This document shows positions 1 through 9,016 of a stretch of 59,183 bases of DNA, in pieces. The translations under genes and the position numbers were made by a program. Numbering within the stretch: the first letter of the stretch is position 1; every line of letters begins with the position of its first letter. Origin of the DNA: Deltaproteobacteria bacterium (GTDB lineage Bacteria; Myxococcota_A; Polyangia; JAAYKL01); the NCBI GenBank assembly GCA_030595125.1, contig JAUVDV010000028.1:1-59183 (forward strand). Direction: 5' to 3'. Below the pieces are notes generated by a model that made no database searches, was not told where the DNA came from, and worked only from the letters and a program-made list of their open reading frames with translations.

Positions 1-48
1 CCATCCTGCACATTTTTATTGGCCCGGGAGTTGCAATTAGCCCTTCCG

Positions 49-816
49 ATGCCAAACAACACCAGACATTCTCCGCGGATATTCCTCACGAGCCTCGCTC
101 TCATCAGCGTTCTCGCAATACCCATGTCAGGCTCGGCTTTCGTCACCCGCTTGACCGAGACAGGCGAGAAAGTTTGCTGGAAAAAAACGGAGATTGAGTT
201 CGTTCTCGATGAGTCCCTGTCCGCTCTGGGGCCACTCGAAGAGGTTGAGAACACTATCATCGATGCGTTCGACACCTGGGTCGACATGGCCGATCTACCA
301 CTGAGATTCAGCTTCGTTCGAGGGATCTGCGACACCCCCGGATACCGAAAGGGAGAAGCCAACCTGAACTGCATCATGGTCCTTGACGACTACTGGGACG
401 AGGGCAGCGATCCCGGCGCCACCGCCGTGGTATCGCACGGAGCCTGGTCGGGACACATCATGGACGCCGACATTGTATTCAATCTCGATTTGGTCAGCAA
501 TATCGACGAACTCGGCGCGAAGATGGATCGTGTTCGCAACGTGGCTCTACACGAGGTGGGGCATGTCCTCGGCCTCTCCCACACCGACGTCAACCAGGCC
601 AGCATGTTCCCGCTCATGGACAATTCGATGGAGGGAACCGTGGAGCTGCATGACGACGATATAGAGGGCGCCCTCTCGCTTTACGAGGGCTCTGGTACCA
701 ATGTCGGACCAGCGGGCTGCAGCGTTGTCAATGTGGCTGCAACCGATTCTCCCGAGCTTGCCTGCTGGCTGATCATTACCGCTCTGGGTCTGCTGTGGCG
801 TGTCCGCCGCAAGTAG
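49..816 (+). CDS. Secreted matrixin-like zinc metalloprotease with C-terminal sorting tail
   Basis: A predicted secreted peptidase of the metzincin clan. The zinc-binding motif HEVGHVLGLSH (about residues 168-178) fits HExxHxxGxxH exactly, and SMFPLM just after it fits the Met-turn. Residues 1-30 look like a signal peptide ending in SGSA. The C-terminus has a Cys, a short hydrophobic segment and the basic end RVRRK, resembling MYXO-CTERM-type sorting tails of surface proteins in myxobacteria. The ATG at 49 is preferred because it leaves a normal signal peptide; an in-frame TTG at 19 would add ten residues. The substrate is unknown. The gene stands alone, with no partner visible before the window edge. 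Confidence 0.8.
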   Translation: MPNNTRHSPRIFLTSLALISVLAIPMSGSAFVTRLTETGEKVCWKKTEIEFVLDESLSALGPLEEVENTIIDAFDTWVDMADLPLRFSFVRGICDTPGYRKGEANLNCIMVLDDYWDEGSDPGATAVVSHGAWSGHIMDADIVFNLDLVSNIDELGAKMDRVRNVALHEVGHVLGLSHTDVNQASMFPLMDNSMEGTVELHDDDIEGALSLYEGSGTNVGPAGCSVVNVAATDSPELACWLIITALGLLWRVRRK

Positions 817-850
817 ACTTCCACATATCCCGCCCACTTCTCCTCCCTCA

Positions 851-874
851 CCTCTCCGATTTACTTCGGAGGGG
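851..874. other. Stem-loop downstream of the protease gene
   Basis: A 9-bp stem (851-859 with 866-874, one G-T pair) closes a 6-base loop. No T-run follows on either strand, so it is not a standard intrinsic terminator. It could be an RNA-end stabiliser or weak terminator. The rest of 817-1071 shows no gene. Confidence 0.3.
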
Positions 875-1071
875 TGCCCGTCTAATAACCCCATCCTGCG
901 CGGTGTGCGCTCCCCGCTCGGTTTTTTCGTGCGCCGACCGCCCGGGTGCGCGGTTGCCGCACAACAAAATGAAGCATCAAAGGGGCATCGTGGATTCTGA
1001 ACCTGGCACCCATGTTGCTTAGGATAGTGAGTGTGGCAATATTAGTTGTTCGAAGAATGAGAGGTTAGTTC

Positions 1072-2187
1072 ATGGTCCAGTCATTCTGTTTCGTTGGAGA
1101 TCCGGGATCCTGTAAACTCGATATGTTGCACGTCATCCGCGACGCCGGGCTCGAGCCCATACGGGTAAAAGGGTCAGGCGATGCGATCGCAGACCTTTGC
1201 GAGGAGCGTCCGATGGCCATCGCGATCGGGCCGGAGGTGGAGGATAGATCTGGGCTCATGGCCACCGTTCGGCAGCACCGGGCGTTGGACCCCGTGCCGC
1301 TCCTGGCATGCCTCGATTTGCAGACGCCCAAAGAGGTCGAAAAGGCTTTTGCCGACGGCGCCGATGACTACCTGATCGTCGAGGAGCGCGACCAGCTTTC
1401 GACGCTGGTCGAGGTTCTCCTGAAGTCAGATATATGGAACATCGTACGTGCGCCGGCAGGGATGGTCGTGCTTGCGGAGAGCCGACGCGAGGAGAGGATC
1501 CGCCTGGGACACGTTCTTCGTAGAAACGGTTTCGATATTCACTACGCCTCGAACGTGACCGAACTGGAGAAAGCCGTGACCGAACTCGAACCCCGAGCGA
1601 TAATCGCTTCTGTCGACCTTCCCGGCAACTCAATATTGGCCACCATGCACAAGGCCGCCGCTGTTCCGGACTCGGCCCCATGGATCCTGCTGGATCCGGG
1701 CCTGCAGGAGCAGCAACTGTCGGGCGCCGACCTGCTTTCCTCCACTGCAGTGCTGAGAATCGACGAGGATGCGGAGCGCCTGACCTTCCTGATGAACGAG
1801 TTGCTCACTCCGGCGCCGCCCATGGCGCGCAGAACGCCGCGACTCCTCTACGGAACACCGGTCAGCTACAAGGCAACCGTGAGCGGTAAACTGTTCAACG
1901 GGTACAGCTACAACGTGAACCACGGCGGGGTGTTCATCCGATCGCTCACGCCGTTGCCGCGCCAGACTCTCATCCAGATGCGGTTTCGCCCGCCGTTCGG
2001 TCTAGGAGAGGTCGCCGGCCTGGCTCAGGTGATGTGGGTGCGAGGATTTGCCGAATCAAACGGCGCCGCTTCACCCCCCGGCATGGGCGTCCAGTTCGTG
2101 GATTGGGACGTGGCCGACAAGGCAGGGTACGAGGCCGGGTACAAATCTCTGCTTGAACAACATGAACGTGGTCTGCCGCTCCACTAG
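1072..2187 (+). CDS. PilZ-domain protein with two degenerate receiver-like domains
   Basis: A 371-residue cytoplasmic protein. Residues about 1-120 and 125-240 each have the alternating hydrophobic beta/alpha rhythm of response-regulator receivers, but neither shows the paired acidic residues or a convincing phospho-acceptor Asp. Residues about 252-360 form a PilZ domain: RRTPR gives RxxxR, and NVNHGG takes the place of the usual DxSxxG, so c-di-GMP binding is plausible. The design resembles myxobacterial receiver-PilZ proteins tied to motility or envelope control (family knowledge). The pseudo-receivers probably act in protein contacts rather than phosphotransfer. It converges on dnaJ with about 10 bp between the stops. 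Confidence 0.75.
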   Translation: MVQSFCFVGDPGSCKLDMLHVIRDAGLEPIRVKGSGDAIADLCEERPMAIAIGPEVEDRSGLMATVRQHRALDPVPLLACLDLQTPKEVEKAFADGADDYLIVEERDQLSTLVEVLLKSDIWNIVRAPAGMVVLAESRREERIRLGHVLRRNGFDIHYASNVTELEKAVTELEPRAIIASVDLPGNSILATMHKAAAVPDSAPWILLDPGLQEQQLSGADLLSSTAVLRIDEDAERLTFLMNELLTPAPPMARRTPRLLYGTPVSYKATVSGKLFNGYSYNVNHGGVFIRSLTPLPRQTLIQMRFRPPFGLGEVAGLAQVMWVRGFAESNGAASPPGMGVQFVDWDVADKAGYEAGYKSLLEQHERGLPLH

Positions 2188-2197
2188 CGCCTTCAAG

Positions 2198-3310
2198 TTA
2201 TTCGAAGAAGTTCTTCATTTTCTCGAAAAATGATGGCTGCCTGGACTGGATCTCATCACCGAGTTCTTCACCAAGCTCCTCGATGAGCGTCCTTTGCCGA
2301 TCGGTGAGCTTTCTCGGAACGGCCACCTCCACGTGAACGTGCTGGTCGCCGCGTCTGCTGCTCCTCAACGCCGGCAATCCCTTGCCCTTGAGCCGATACA
2401 CGCGTCCGTTTTCAGTGCCGGGATTGATTTTCATGGTGACCGGCCCGTCGATGGTGGGCACCTCGATCTGCGCTCCCAGGGCCGCCTGGGGATAGCTGAC
2501 GTGAATGGCGCCGTGCAGGTCGTATCCCTGCCTGCGAAATACGGGGTGCTCGGCCACCCTGATTACCACATGGAGATCTCCGTTAGGTGCTCCCCCCCGG
2601 CCGTGCTCGCCGCCCCCATCGATAATCTTGACAGCACCATCGTCCGCTCCGGCTGGGATATGAACCTCGTACTCCTCTTCGCCTTTCATCATTCCCCGCC
2701 CATCGCATTCGGCGCACGACTCGGATATTGTCTCCCCAGTTCCTCCGCACGCCAGGCAGGTTGTGGCCATGGTGAAAATCCCCTGTCGGAGCTGAACCTG
2801 GCCCCTACCCTGGCACTGGCTACACGTCTGGGGCGTCACTCCCTTTGCCGCTCCGCTGCCGCCGCACTCGTCGCACCTGACCATCTTGGGAATGGTGATC
2901 TTGACATCGGTGCCGGTGAATATCTGCTCCAGCGAGAGGGAGAGATCATATTGCAAATCTCTCCCGGGGGTTCCCCTGCGGCGCTGTCGTCGCGGTTGTC
3001 CTCCGAACACAGACCCGAATATCGACTCAAAGAAGTCGGTCATGTTGCCCATGTTCACTGCCGCGCCCCCGAACCCGGCCATGTCCGGCGCGTTGTGTCC
3101 GAAACGGTCGTACCTTGCGCGCTGTTGTGGATCGGAGAGCACCTGGTATGCCTCGGTGAGGTCCTTGAACTTGTCGGCCGCACTATCGTCGTCGGGGTTC
3201 TGGTCCGGATGGTATTTCATGGCCAGGCGCCGGTACGATTTCTTGAGTACATCCGAACCGGCGTCCCGAGGCACGTCCAGGACCTCGTAGTAGTCTCTTT
3301 TTGACTGCAT
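2198..3310 (-). CDS. dnaJ: Chaperone protein DnaJ (Hsp40)
   Basis: Co-chaperone that delivers unfolded clients to DnaK and stimulates its ATPase. All classic parts are present in 370 residues: an N-terminal J domain with the HPD tripeptide (around residue 34), a Gly/Phe-rich stretch, four zinc-finger repeats (CDECGGSG, CSQCQGRG, CLACGGTG, CAECDGRG) and the C-terminal substrate-binding domains. It is the last gene of grpE-dnaK-dnaJ, starting 4 bp after the dnaK stop. Length and order are normal for a type I DnaJ. Confidence 0.97.
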   Translation of the reverse strand: MQSKRDYYEVLDVPRDAGSDVLKKSYRRLAMKYHPDQNPDDDSAADKFKDLTEAYQVLSDPQQRARYDRFGHNAPDMAGFGGAAVNMGNMTDFFESIFGSVFGGQPRRQRRRGTPGRDLQYDLSLSLEQIFTGTDVKITIPKMVRCDECGGSGAAKGVTPQTCSQCQGRGQVQLRQGIFTMATTCLACGGTGETISESCAECDGRGMMKGEEEYEVHIPAGADDGAVKIIDGGGEHGRGGAPNGDLHVVIRVAEHPVFRRQGYDLHGAIHVSYPQAALGAQIEVPTIDGPVTMKINPGTENGRVYRLKGKGLPALRSSRRGDQHVHVEVAVPRKLTDRQRTLIEELGEELGDEIQSRQPSFFEKMKNFFE

Positions 3311-3314
3311 CTGG

Positions 3315-5219
3315 TCAGGCTTCTATCGGGCCGCTACCGCCGTTCTCCTCGGGGTCGTCCCCATCGGAGGGGGCGGTTTCCTCAGACCCGTCACTGTCGC
3401 CCTCGACGCCGGCGTACATGGCCTCGGCGATGCGGAACGCGGATGTTTCAAGCTGGGACCTGAACTCTCGAATGAGGTCCACGTCATCCTCTTTCATGGC
3501 TCCCTTTAACGCGGCGATGTCCGCCCGGATGAGATCCAGATCCTCGACGGCAACAACGCCGCCGTACTCCTCGACCGCCCGCTCGGAAGTATAGATGAGA
3601 GACTCGGCCTCGATCCGCGCCTCCGCCAGCTCCTTGCGCAACTCGTCGTCCTGCCTCAGGGACTCCGCCTCCCCGACTATCCGCTCGATGTCCGCCTCCT
3701 TGAGTCCGGTCGCCGCCGTCACGCGAATGGTCTGTTCCTTCCCGGTGCCCAGATCCCGCGCTGACACGGACACGATGCCGTTGGCGTCAATATCGAAAGT
3801 TACCTGGATCTGAGGAATCCCCCTGGGCGCGGGCGGGATGCCCGTGAGCTCGAATTTTGCGAGGGTCTTGTTGTTGGCAGCCATCTGCCGCTCGCCCTGG
3901 AGCACGTGAATCGGCACAAAATTCTGATTGTCCATGCTGGTGGTGAAGATCTGTCGCTTTCGCGTGGGGATAGTTGTATTTCGCTCGATCAACCTGGTAA
4001 AGACCCCGCCACCGGTCTCGACTCCCAGGCTCAGGGGCGTCACGTCCAGCAGCAACACTTCATCGATATCGCCTGAAAGGATCGCGCCCTGGATCGCCGC
4101 TCCTACAGCTACTACCTCGTCCGGGTTGACCCCGCGAAGTGGTTTCTTTCCAAAGAATTCCTCAACCGTCTTTTGAACCAGCGGCATGCGCGTCATTCCG
4201 CCCACAAGCAAAATCTCGTCAATATCGTCCACACCGATCCCTGCGTCTTCGATAGCTTGTTTGCAAGGTTTGAACGAGTTCTCCACCAGATCATGGACCA
4301 GATCCTCAAACGCGTTGCGCTCGATTGTCGCCACCAGGTGCTTGGGCCCTGAAGAATCGGAGGCAATGAATGGAAGGTTGATCTCCGTTTCGATGGACGA
4401 GGACAGCTCGTGTTTGGCCCGCTCTGCGGTTTCTTTCAGGCGTTGAAGGGCCATCTTGTCTCCGCGCAGATCTATGCCGTGCTCACTCTTGAAACCGTCG
4501 GCCAGGTGCTCCACGAGGCGCTGGTCGAAATCCTCCCCGCCCAGGAACGTGTCACCGCTGGTGGACCTGACCGAGAACACCCCGTCTTCAATATCGAGAA
4601 TGGAGATATCGAACGTGCCCCCGCCGAGGTCGTACACGGCTATCCGCTTTTTCCCGGTACTCTCATTATCCAACCCATAGGCGAGAGCCGCTGCGGTGGG
4701 CTCGTTGATTATTCGTTCCACGTCGAGGCCGGCTATCTTGCCTGCGTCCGATGTGGCCTGTCTCTGGGCGTCGTTGAAATAAGCGGGGACGGTCACTACC
4801 GCCCGGCTTACGGTTTCCCCGAGGTAGGCTTCGGCCACCTGGCGCATCTCCCCGAGGATTATCGCCGAAAGCTCGGGAGGGCTGATGATCTTGCCGCGGA
4901 CCGAAACCCACGCGTCACCGTTGTCTGCCTCAACAATTTCATACGGACACGTGGAGCGCTGGCGTTCGGCTTCTGCGGAGTCGAACCTGCGACCCATCAG
5001 ACGCTTCATGGAGTAGATGGTGTTCTCCGGGTTGGTCGCCGCCTGTCTCTTTCCCACATGGCCCACGAGTCGCTCGTTGGACTCTGGAAAGCCTATGTAC
5101 GAAGGGGTGGTACGGCTCCCCTCGGAGTTGGGGATAACTACTGGGTCCTTTCCATCAATCACGGCCACGCACGAGTTGGTCGTCCCGAGATCAATGCCAA
5201 TGAGTCGATCCTCAGCCAT
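3315..5219 (-). CDS. dnaK: Molecular chaperone DnaK (Hsp70)
   Basis: ATP-dependent Hsp70 chaperone of 634 residues. The N-terminus [14 protein letters not shown] is the Hsp70 phosphate-1 motif; [11 protein letters not shown] and [12 protein letters not shown] follow in the ATPase domain, and [17 protein letters not shown] marks the linker and start of the substrate-binding domain. The C-terminal lid ends in an acidic, Gly-rich tail ([11 protein letters not shown]), unlike the EEVD of eukaryotic forms. The start overlaps the end of grpE by 8 bp, indicating translational coupling. No hrcA gene or CIRCE operator is seen, so heat control probably relies on another mechanism. Confidence 0.97.
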   Translation of the reverse strand: MAEDRLIGIDLGTTNSCVAVIDGKDPVVIPNSEGSRTTPSYIGFPESNERLVGHVGKRQAATNPENTIYSMKRLMGRRFDSAEAERQRSTCPYEIVEADNGDAWVSVRGKIISPPELSAIILGEMRQVAEAYLGETVSRAVVTVPAYFNDAQRQATSDAGKIAGLDVERIINEPTAAALAYGLDNESTGKKRIAVYDLGGGTFDISILDIEDGVFSVRSTSGDTFLGGEDFDQRLVEHLADGFKSEHGIDLRGDKMALQRLKETAERAKHELSSSIETEINLPFIASDSSGPKHLVATIERNAFEDLVHDLVENSFKPCKQAIEDAGIGVDDIDEILLVGGMTRMPLVQKTVEEFFGKKPLRGVNPDEVVAVGAAIQGAILSGDIDEVLLLDVTPLSLGVETGGGVFTRLIERNTTIPTRKRQIFTTSMDNQNFVPIHVLQGERQMAANNKTLAKFELTGIPPAPRGIPQIQVTFDIDANGIVSVSARDLGTGKEQTIRVTAATGLKEADIERIVGEAESLRQDDELRKELAEARIEAESLIYTSERAVEEYGGVVAVEDLDLIRADIAALKGAMKEDDVDLIREFRSQLETSAFRIAEAMYAGVEGDSDGSEETAPSDGDDPEENGGSGPIEA

Positions 5220-5811
5220 TGGACTCCTCTGTGTGGTTCTCCTCAGTTTCGCCCGATTCTTCAGTCTCGCCCGGTTCCTCGGGCTTGCCCGACGAAACTA
5301 TGACCATGGAGGCCCGCAAGAGTCGATCGCCGAGCATAAAGCCCGCCCTCATCTCTTCGATGATCTCTCCGGAATCGTGATCCTCGGAGGGAATCTGCGC
5401 CACGGCCTCGTGAAAGACCGGATCGAAGGCCTTGCCCACCGTTTCGATGGGTTTGAGCCCGAACTGCTCCATGGAAACCAGGAACTGCTTGCGAACCATG
5501 CTCACGCCGTCGAGGACCGCTTTTGCAGGTCCATCGTCGTCACTGCCGGATTTGATCGCCAGATTCAGGGCGTCGATGGTAGGCAACATTGAGTTCAACA
5601 CGTCGCTGCGTCCCCGGATAACCGCGTTTGAAACATCCCGTACGCACCGTTTGCGAACGTTTTCCAGTTCGGCGGCAGTGCGAAGAAGTCGCTGGTGCTC
5701 GTCCTCGAACTTCCGTTCGAGATCGGCGATAATCTCGTCGGGATCTTCGACAATCTCATCGTTCTCACTGTTATCGTCGTCATCGACGATTTTTGTATCT
5801 TCTTCTTCCAT
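5212..5811 (-). CDS. grpE: Nucleotide exchange factor GrpE
   Basis: Releases ADP from DnaK and so resets the chaperone cycle. The 199-residue protein has a very acidic N-terminus, a long coiled coil (about residues 30-85, with [11 protein letters not shown]) and the C-terminal beta-wing region containing [13 protein letters not shown], the conserved GrpE signature. The ATG at 5811 is chosen because the reading frame upstream, to 5874, has no family similarity. First gene of the grpE-dnaK-dnaJ operon, divergent from the sigma factor gene. Confidence 0.93.
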   Translation of the reverse strand: MEEEDTKIVDDDDNSENDEIVEDPDEIIADLERKFEDEHQRLLRTAAELENVRKRCVRDVSNAVIRGRSDVLNSMLPTIDALNLAIKSGSDDDGPAKAVLDGVSMVRKQFLVSMEQFGLKPIETVGKAFDPVFHEAVAQIPSEDHDSGEIIEEMRAGFMLGDRLLRASMVIVSSGKPEEPGETEESGETEENHTEESNG

Positions 5812-5883
5812 ATATTGTGTCGTCTCACGTAAGGCGCACTTTACAACGTGTACGCCAAGTAGAAAAGGGTGCAAACGATTGTT

Positions 5884-5889
5884 TATAAT
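5884..5889 (+). promoter_or_regulatory. Possible -10 element for the ECF sigma operon
   Basis: A perfect TATAAT lies 73 bp upstream of the sigma gene ATG, but no good -35 sits at the right distance. The 150-bp divergent region also holds the palindrome CCAGGCCTGG (5902-5911). Assignment is tentative. Confidence 0.3.
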
Positions 5890-5961
5890 GTTTATTTATA
5901 ACCAGGCCTGGAATAAGTCGTGCTGACGAGGGTTTTTCTTCACGAGAAAGGGAAAAAAAGA

Positions 5962-6621
5962 ATGGCCCGTTCGAAAAAGAGAGGGAAAAAAGAGCGACAG
6001 AGGTTCGAATCCGCCTGCGTGGAGCACCTCGACGCCCTCTACGCGACCGCTCTTCGCATGACCAGAAACACGGCAAACGCCGAGGAACTGGTGCAGGACA
6101 CTTACGTCAGGGTGTTCCGGTTCGCGGACAGTTTTGAGTGGGGGACCAACCTGAAGGCGTGGCTTTTCAGGATTTTAACAAACACCTTCATCAACAACTA
6201 TCGCCACAAGGTCCACGAACGCCGCTATCTGGAGCGTGTCGCAACGGAGCCCATCTACGACCAGGTACTCGATAGCGAGGCGCGGAAGTTCGCGTCGGAT
6301 CCCGAGGCCCACGTTTTCTCTTCTTTTTTCAAAAAAGAACTGGATCGGGCGCTCGACGAGCTACCCGATGATTATCGCACGGTAGTGGTGCTGTCCGACC
6401 TCCAGGGATTTTCCTACAAGGAGATCTCACAAATGATGGAGTGCCCCATGGGCACGGTAATGTCCCGGCTCCACCGGGGTCGCAGGATTCTACAACGAGA
6501 ACTGATCGATCACGCGGTGGCCGCCGGAATCGTTTCGGTCAGCAATGAGGAACAGGAAAAAAGCGGTAGCGAACCAACGGATCTGAAAGAGTTTCGCCGC
6601 AACCGGGAGAATGGATCATGA
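5962..6621 (+). CDS. ECF-type RNA polymerase sigma factor
   Basis: An alternative sigma factor of about 219 residues with only regions 2 and 4, the ECF layout. Region 2 contains [14 protein letters not shown], the motif [13 protein letters not shown] and [13 protein letters not shown]. Region 4 contains [26 protein letters not shown] and the recognition helix [13 protein letters not shown]. The ATG at 5962 is preferred over a GTG at 5920 because a purine-rich ribosome site (GAAAGGG) sits just upstream. It overlaps the next gene, a zinc-finger anti-sigma factor, by ATGA, so the two should be made together and form a sigma/anti-sigma switch. The inducing signal cannot be read from the sequence. 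Confidence 0.93.
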   Translation: MARSKKRGKKERQRFESACVEHLDALYATALRMTRNTANAEELVQDTYVRVFRFADSFEWGTNLKAWLFRILTNTFINNYRHKVHERRYLERVATEPIYDQVLDSEARKFASDPEAHVFSSFFKKELDRALDELPDDYRTVVVLSDLQGFSYKEISQMMECPMGTVMSRLHRGRRILQRELIDHAVAAGIVSVSNEEQEKSGSEPTDLKEFRRNRENGS

Positions 6622-7382
6622 ATTGTGCGCAGGTCGTGAAATACCTCGACGCTTATGTCGACGGCGAGCTGGAGCCAGAGCGGATGATAGAGGTGGAGGC
6701 TCACCTTGATCATTGCGAGAAGTGTGGAGCGCTGACCGTGCTTCGGCGAAGGATGAAGAACGAGATAGCTGCGCTGGGCGACGGGATCGTCGCTCCGAAT
6801 CATCTGAGGCACCGCGTCGAGAGCCTGCCGGGGACCGGAACCAGACGCCTAAAAGTGGCGATCTTCGCAGCGGTACCGATAGCGGCGGCGGCGACATTGC
6901 TGCTGGTCCTCACCGTTGGACCCTGGTCGACCGGCGAGACCGGAGAGGAGCCGATGGCCGCAGTGGTTGACGACCTGGCCCAACGCCACGCGAGGGAGCT
7001 CCCCATGGAGTTCAAGGGACCGGATCCATCCCTCGCCGGGTCCTGGTTTCGGGGCAAAGTCGATTTCCCGGTGCGCGCTCCACAGTTGAAGCTCTCCAAC
7101 GCCAGCTTCCAGGGCGCCCGGCTCTCCAGCGTGCAGGCACATCAGGCTGCCCACATGGTCTACACCGTCGACGGTCACCGGGTGACCCTCATGATCTTCC
7201 CCGTCAACAAGCTTGTTGTGCGAGGAGGAGACACGGTTCGGGTGGATGGAAAGAACGTGGTGCTCGGACGCCGAAATGGTTACAACGTGGCCGTCATGAT
7301 CGACGGGGACATGGCCTACTCTCTCTCCTCGGATCTTCCTTCAAAGCGGTTGATCAGCCTGTTCACCGAGCTGAGTATTTAG
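6618..7382 (+). CDS. Membrane-bound zinc-finger anti-sigma factor
   Basis: Predicted inhibitor of the preceding ECF sigma factor. The N-terminus has the ZAS motif H-x3-C-x2-C (HLDHCEKC, about residues 32-39) after the typical [16 protein letters not shown] helix. One membrane segment follows at about residues 77-97 ([18 protein letters not shown]), leaving about 150 residues outside the membrane as a likely sensor domain of unrecognised family. The 4-bp overlap with the sigma gene supports the pairing. Confidence 0.88.
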   Translation: MNCAQVVKYLDAYVDGELEPERMIEVEAHLDHCEKCGALTVLRRRMKNEIAALGDGIVAPNHLRHRVESLPGTGTRRLKVAIFAAVPIAAAATLLLVLTVGPWSTGETGEEPMAAVVDDLAQRHARELPMEFKGPDPSLAGSWFRGKVDFPVRAPQLKLSNASFQGARLSSVQAHQAAHMVYTVDGHRVTLMIFPVNKLVVRGGDTVRVDGKNVVLGRRNGYNVAVMIDGDMAYSLSSDLPSKRLISLFTELSI

Positions 7383-7383
7383 T

Positions 7384-7421
7384 TAAAAAAAAGGCCGCAG
7401 GAGAAATATCTCCGACGGCCT
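7384..7421 (-). terminator. Intrinsic terminator of the tRNA-Glu/tRNA-Lys unit
   Basis: On the minus strand a stem made of GGCCG/CGGCC plus an inner GGAGA/TCTCC closes on a 4-base loop and is followed by eight T residues (the A-run at 7385-7392 on plus). It lies just after tRNA-Glu. The plus strand has no T-run after the stem, so it acts mainly leftward. Confidence 0.85.
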
Positions 7422-7426
7422 CGCAG

Positions 7427-7499
<73 letters not shown>

Positions 7500-7556
7500 A
7501 TATATCCTTTGTCCACAAAAGGCGCATGCCAAAATAGCACATACCGATGGGGACAG

Positions 7557-7630
<74 letters not shown>

Positions 7631-7720
7631 ATCCTCAAGTTGTCAAAACCGACGGTCCACAAAAGTCCGTAGACCTTCGGCGCGCCGGGGTTTACCAAGT
7701 GAACTCGTTTTCATCAAGCT

Positions 7721-7814
7721 TTAAAGCCGGCCGCCATCATCTTCCCCTTCCCCTCTCGCAGGGGAAGGCCGGGATGGGGTTTTTTAAAGCCGGCCGCCAT
7801 CGTCTTCAGGCCGG
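7721..7814 (-). repeat. Dispersed palindromic repeat, copy A (plus partial second unit)
   Basis: On the minus strand this matches the block also found at 43489-43540 and 45513-45575: CCCATCCCGGCCTTCCCCT, a short variable centre, then AGGGGAAGGGGAAGATGATG and GGCGGCCGGCTTTAA. The centre forms a hairpin (CTTCCCCT/AGGGGAAG). A second partial unit (AAAGCCGGCCGCCATCGTCTTC) follows at 7785-7806, so this copy looks like a truncated tandem pair. It lies between tRNA-Lys and the K+ channel gene. Confidence 0.75.
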
Positions 7815-7854
7815 GTTGTCAACATGTCGGATATGAAAGTAGAATGCCCGGCAA

Positions 7855-8940
7855 ATGGACGCCATGAAAAAACGGATGTTCAGGGCGCTCGGGACGGTGA
7901 TTATCGCCTGCGTCTTCGGCACGATTGGTTTCTACTTGCTGGACCACGGTCAGCACACGGTGACCGAGTGTTTTTTCATGACGGTCATTACCCTGGCCAC
8001 GGTGGGTTACAGGGAGGTGATTCCTCTCGACATGTACGGTCAACTTTTCGCGTCGATGTTGATCATCTTCGGCATGGGCACCCTGATCTACTTTGGGTCT
8101 ACCCTCATCGCATTCTGGGTGGAGCTGGATCTCAGACATGCGAGGCGAAGGAAAAAAATGAAAAAAAGAATAGACCACATGAAGGACCACATCATCGTCT
8201 GCGGCACGGGGACAACCGGGGGTCGTGTGATAGATGAAATGATCGACACCAAGACACCTTTCGTCATGGTGGACATCGACGAAGACAAGCTCCTGGCCCT
8301 GCACGAAAAAAACGAGGAAAGAGCCCACGACTTGTGCTTCGTCCACGGAGACGCCACCGAAGACAAAGTGTTGGAGGCCGCAGGCATCGACCGCGCCTCG
8401 GGGCTGGTGGCTGTTTTGCGGAACGACAAGGACAACCTGTACCTGATCCTGTCCGCCAGGCAGATCAATCCGGATCTGCGCATCGTAGCGCGCGCAACGG
8501 AGGAGGATGCCCCCGCAAAAATGCTGCGGGCCGGCGCAAACAAGGTGATCGCTCCCAATATTCTGGGTGGAATGAGGATCGCCTCGGAGATCATTCGACC
8601 GGACGTCGTCGAATTTCTGGACATCATGCTGCGCGACAAGAAGCAGAACACCCGCATCGAGCAGGTTGTGCTGCCCCCCGGCTCCCCGCTGGCCGGGAAG
8701 AAACTGTCGGACACCAAGATCCGCAAGGCCACGGATGTTCTGGTCATCGCTTTGCGGACCGACGAGGAGTTTATTTACAACCCGGGGCCGGACACAATCA
8801 TCACCGAAGGCGCTGTGCTCGTAGTGCTCGGCTCCGTGGAGTCGGTGGTGAAACTGCGCGATTCTCTTCAAGGACAAGAGGGAGCGCCGCACCTCATTGA
8901 CCGTGCTCCCGCCCCGGTCAGCGCCGATACGAACAAGTAA
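7855..8940 (+). CDS. Two-TM potassium channel with cytoplasmic RCK (TrkA-N/TrkA-C) domain
   Basis: A 361-residue membrane protein: TM1 about residues 10-29, pore loop 38-57, TM2 62-88, a basic linker, then a TrkA-N Rossmann domain starting HIIVCGTGTTGGRV (about 112) and a TrkA-C domain (about 250-335). The pore reads TLATVGYREV. Usual K+ channels have TVGYGD or TVGYGE, so an Arg takes the place of the second filter Gly, a real oddity seen directly in the DNA (GGTTACAGGGAG). Family knowledge: RCK domains gate conduction with NAD(H), Ca2+ or nucleotides. The ATG at 7864 is an alternative start. Confidence 0.88.
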   Translation: MDAMKKRMFRALGTVIIACVFGTIGFYLLDHGQHTVTECFFMTVITLATVGYREVIPLDMYGQLFASMLIIFGMGTLIYFGSTLIAFWVELDLRHARRRKKMKKRIDHMKDHIIVCGTGTTGGRVIDEMIDTKTPFVMVDIDEDKLLALHEKNEERAHDLCFVHGDATEDKVLEAAGIDRASGLVAVLRNDKDNLYLILSARQINPDLRIVARATEEDAPAKMLRAGANKVIAPNILGGMRIASEIIRPDVVEFLDIMLRDKKQNTRIEQVVLPPGSPLAGKKLSDTKIRKATDVLVIALRTDEEFIYNPGPDTIITEGAVLVVLGSVESVVKLRDSLQGQEGAPHLIDRAPAPVSADTNK

Positions 8941-9016
8941 ATTTCCTCTTGTTTCGAAATGACAAGCGGAATAATCTTCGTGCACGAAAAAGGTGTCGAC
9001 TGCAGAAGGATCACAC

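Noticed and set aside
2294-3304. Plus-strand open frame opposite dnaJ
   Set aside because: Shadow of a conserved gene in GC-rich DNA.
5812-5961. CIRCE or sigma-32-type heat shock site upstream of grpE
   Set aside because: No TTAGCACTC-N9-GAGTGCTAA inverted repeat and no clear CTTGAA/CCCCAT pair on the minus strand.
8941-9016. Glycine riboswitch before gcvT
   Set aside because: Only 76 bp are available and no paired aptamer core is visible.
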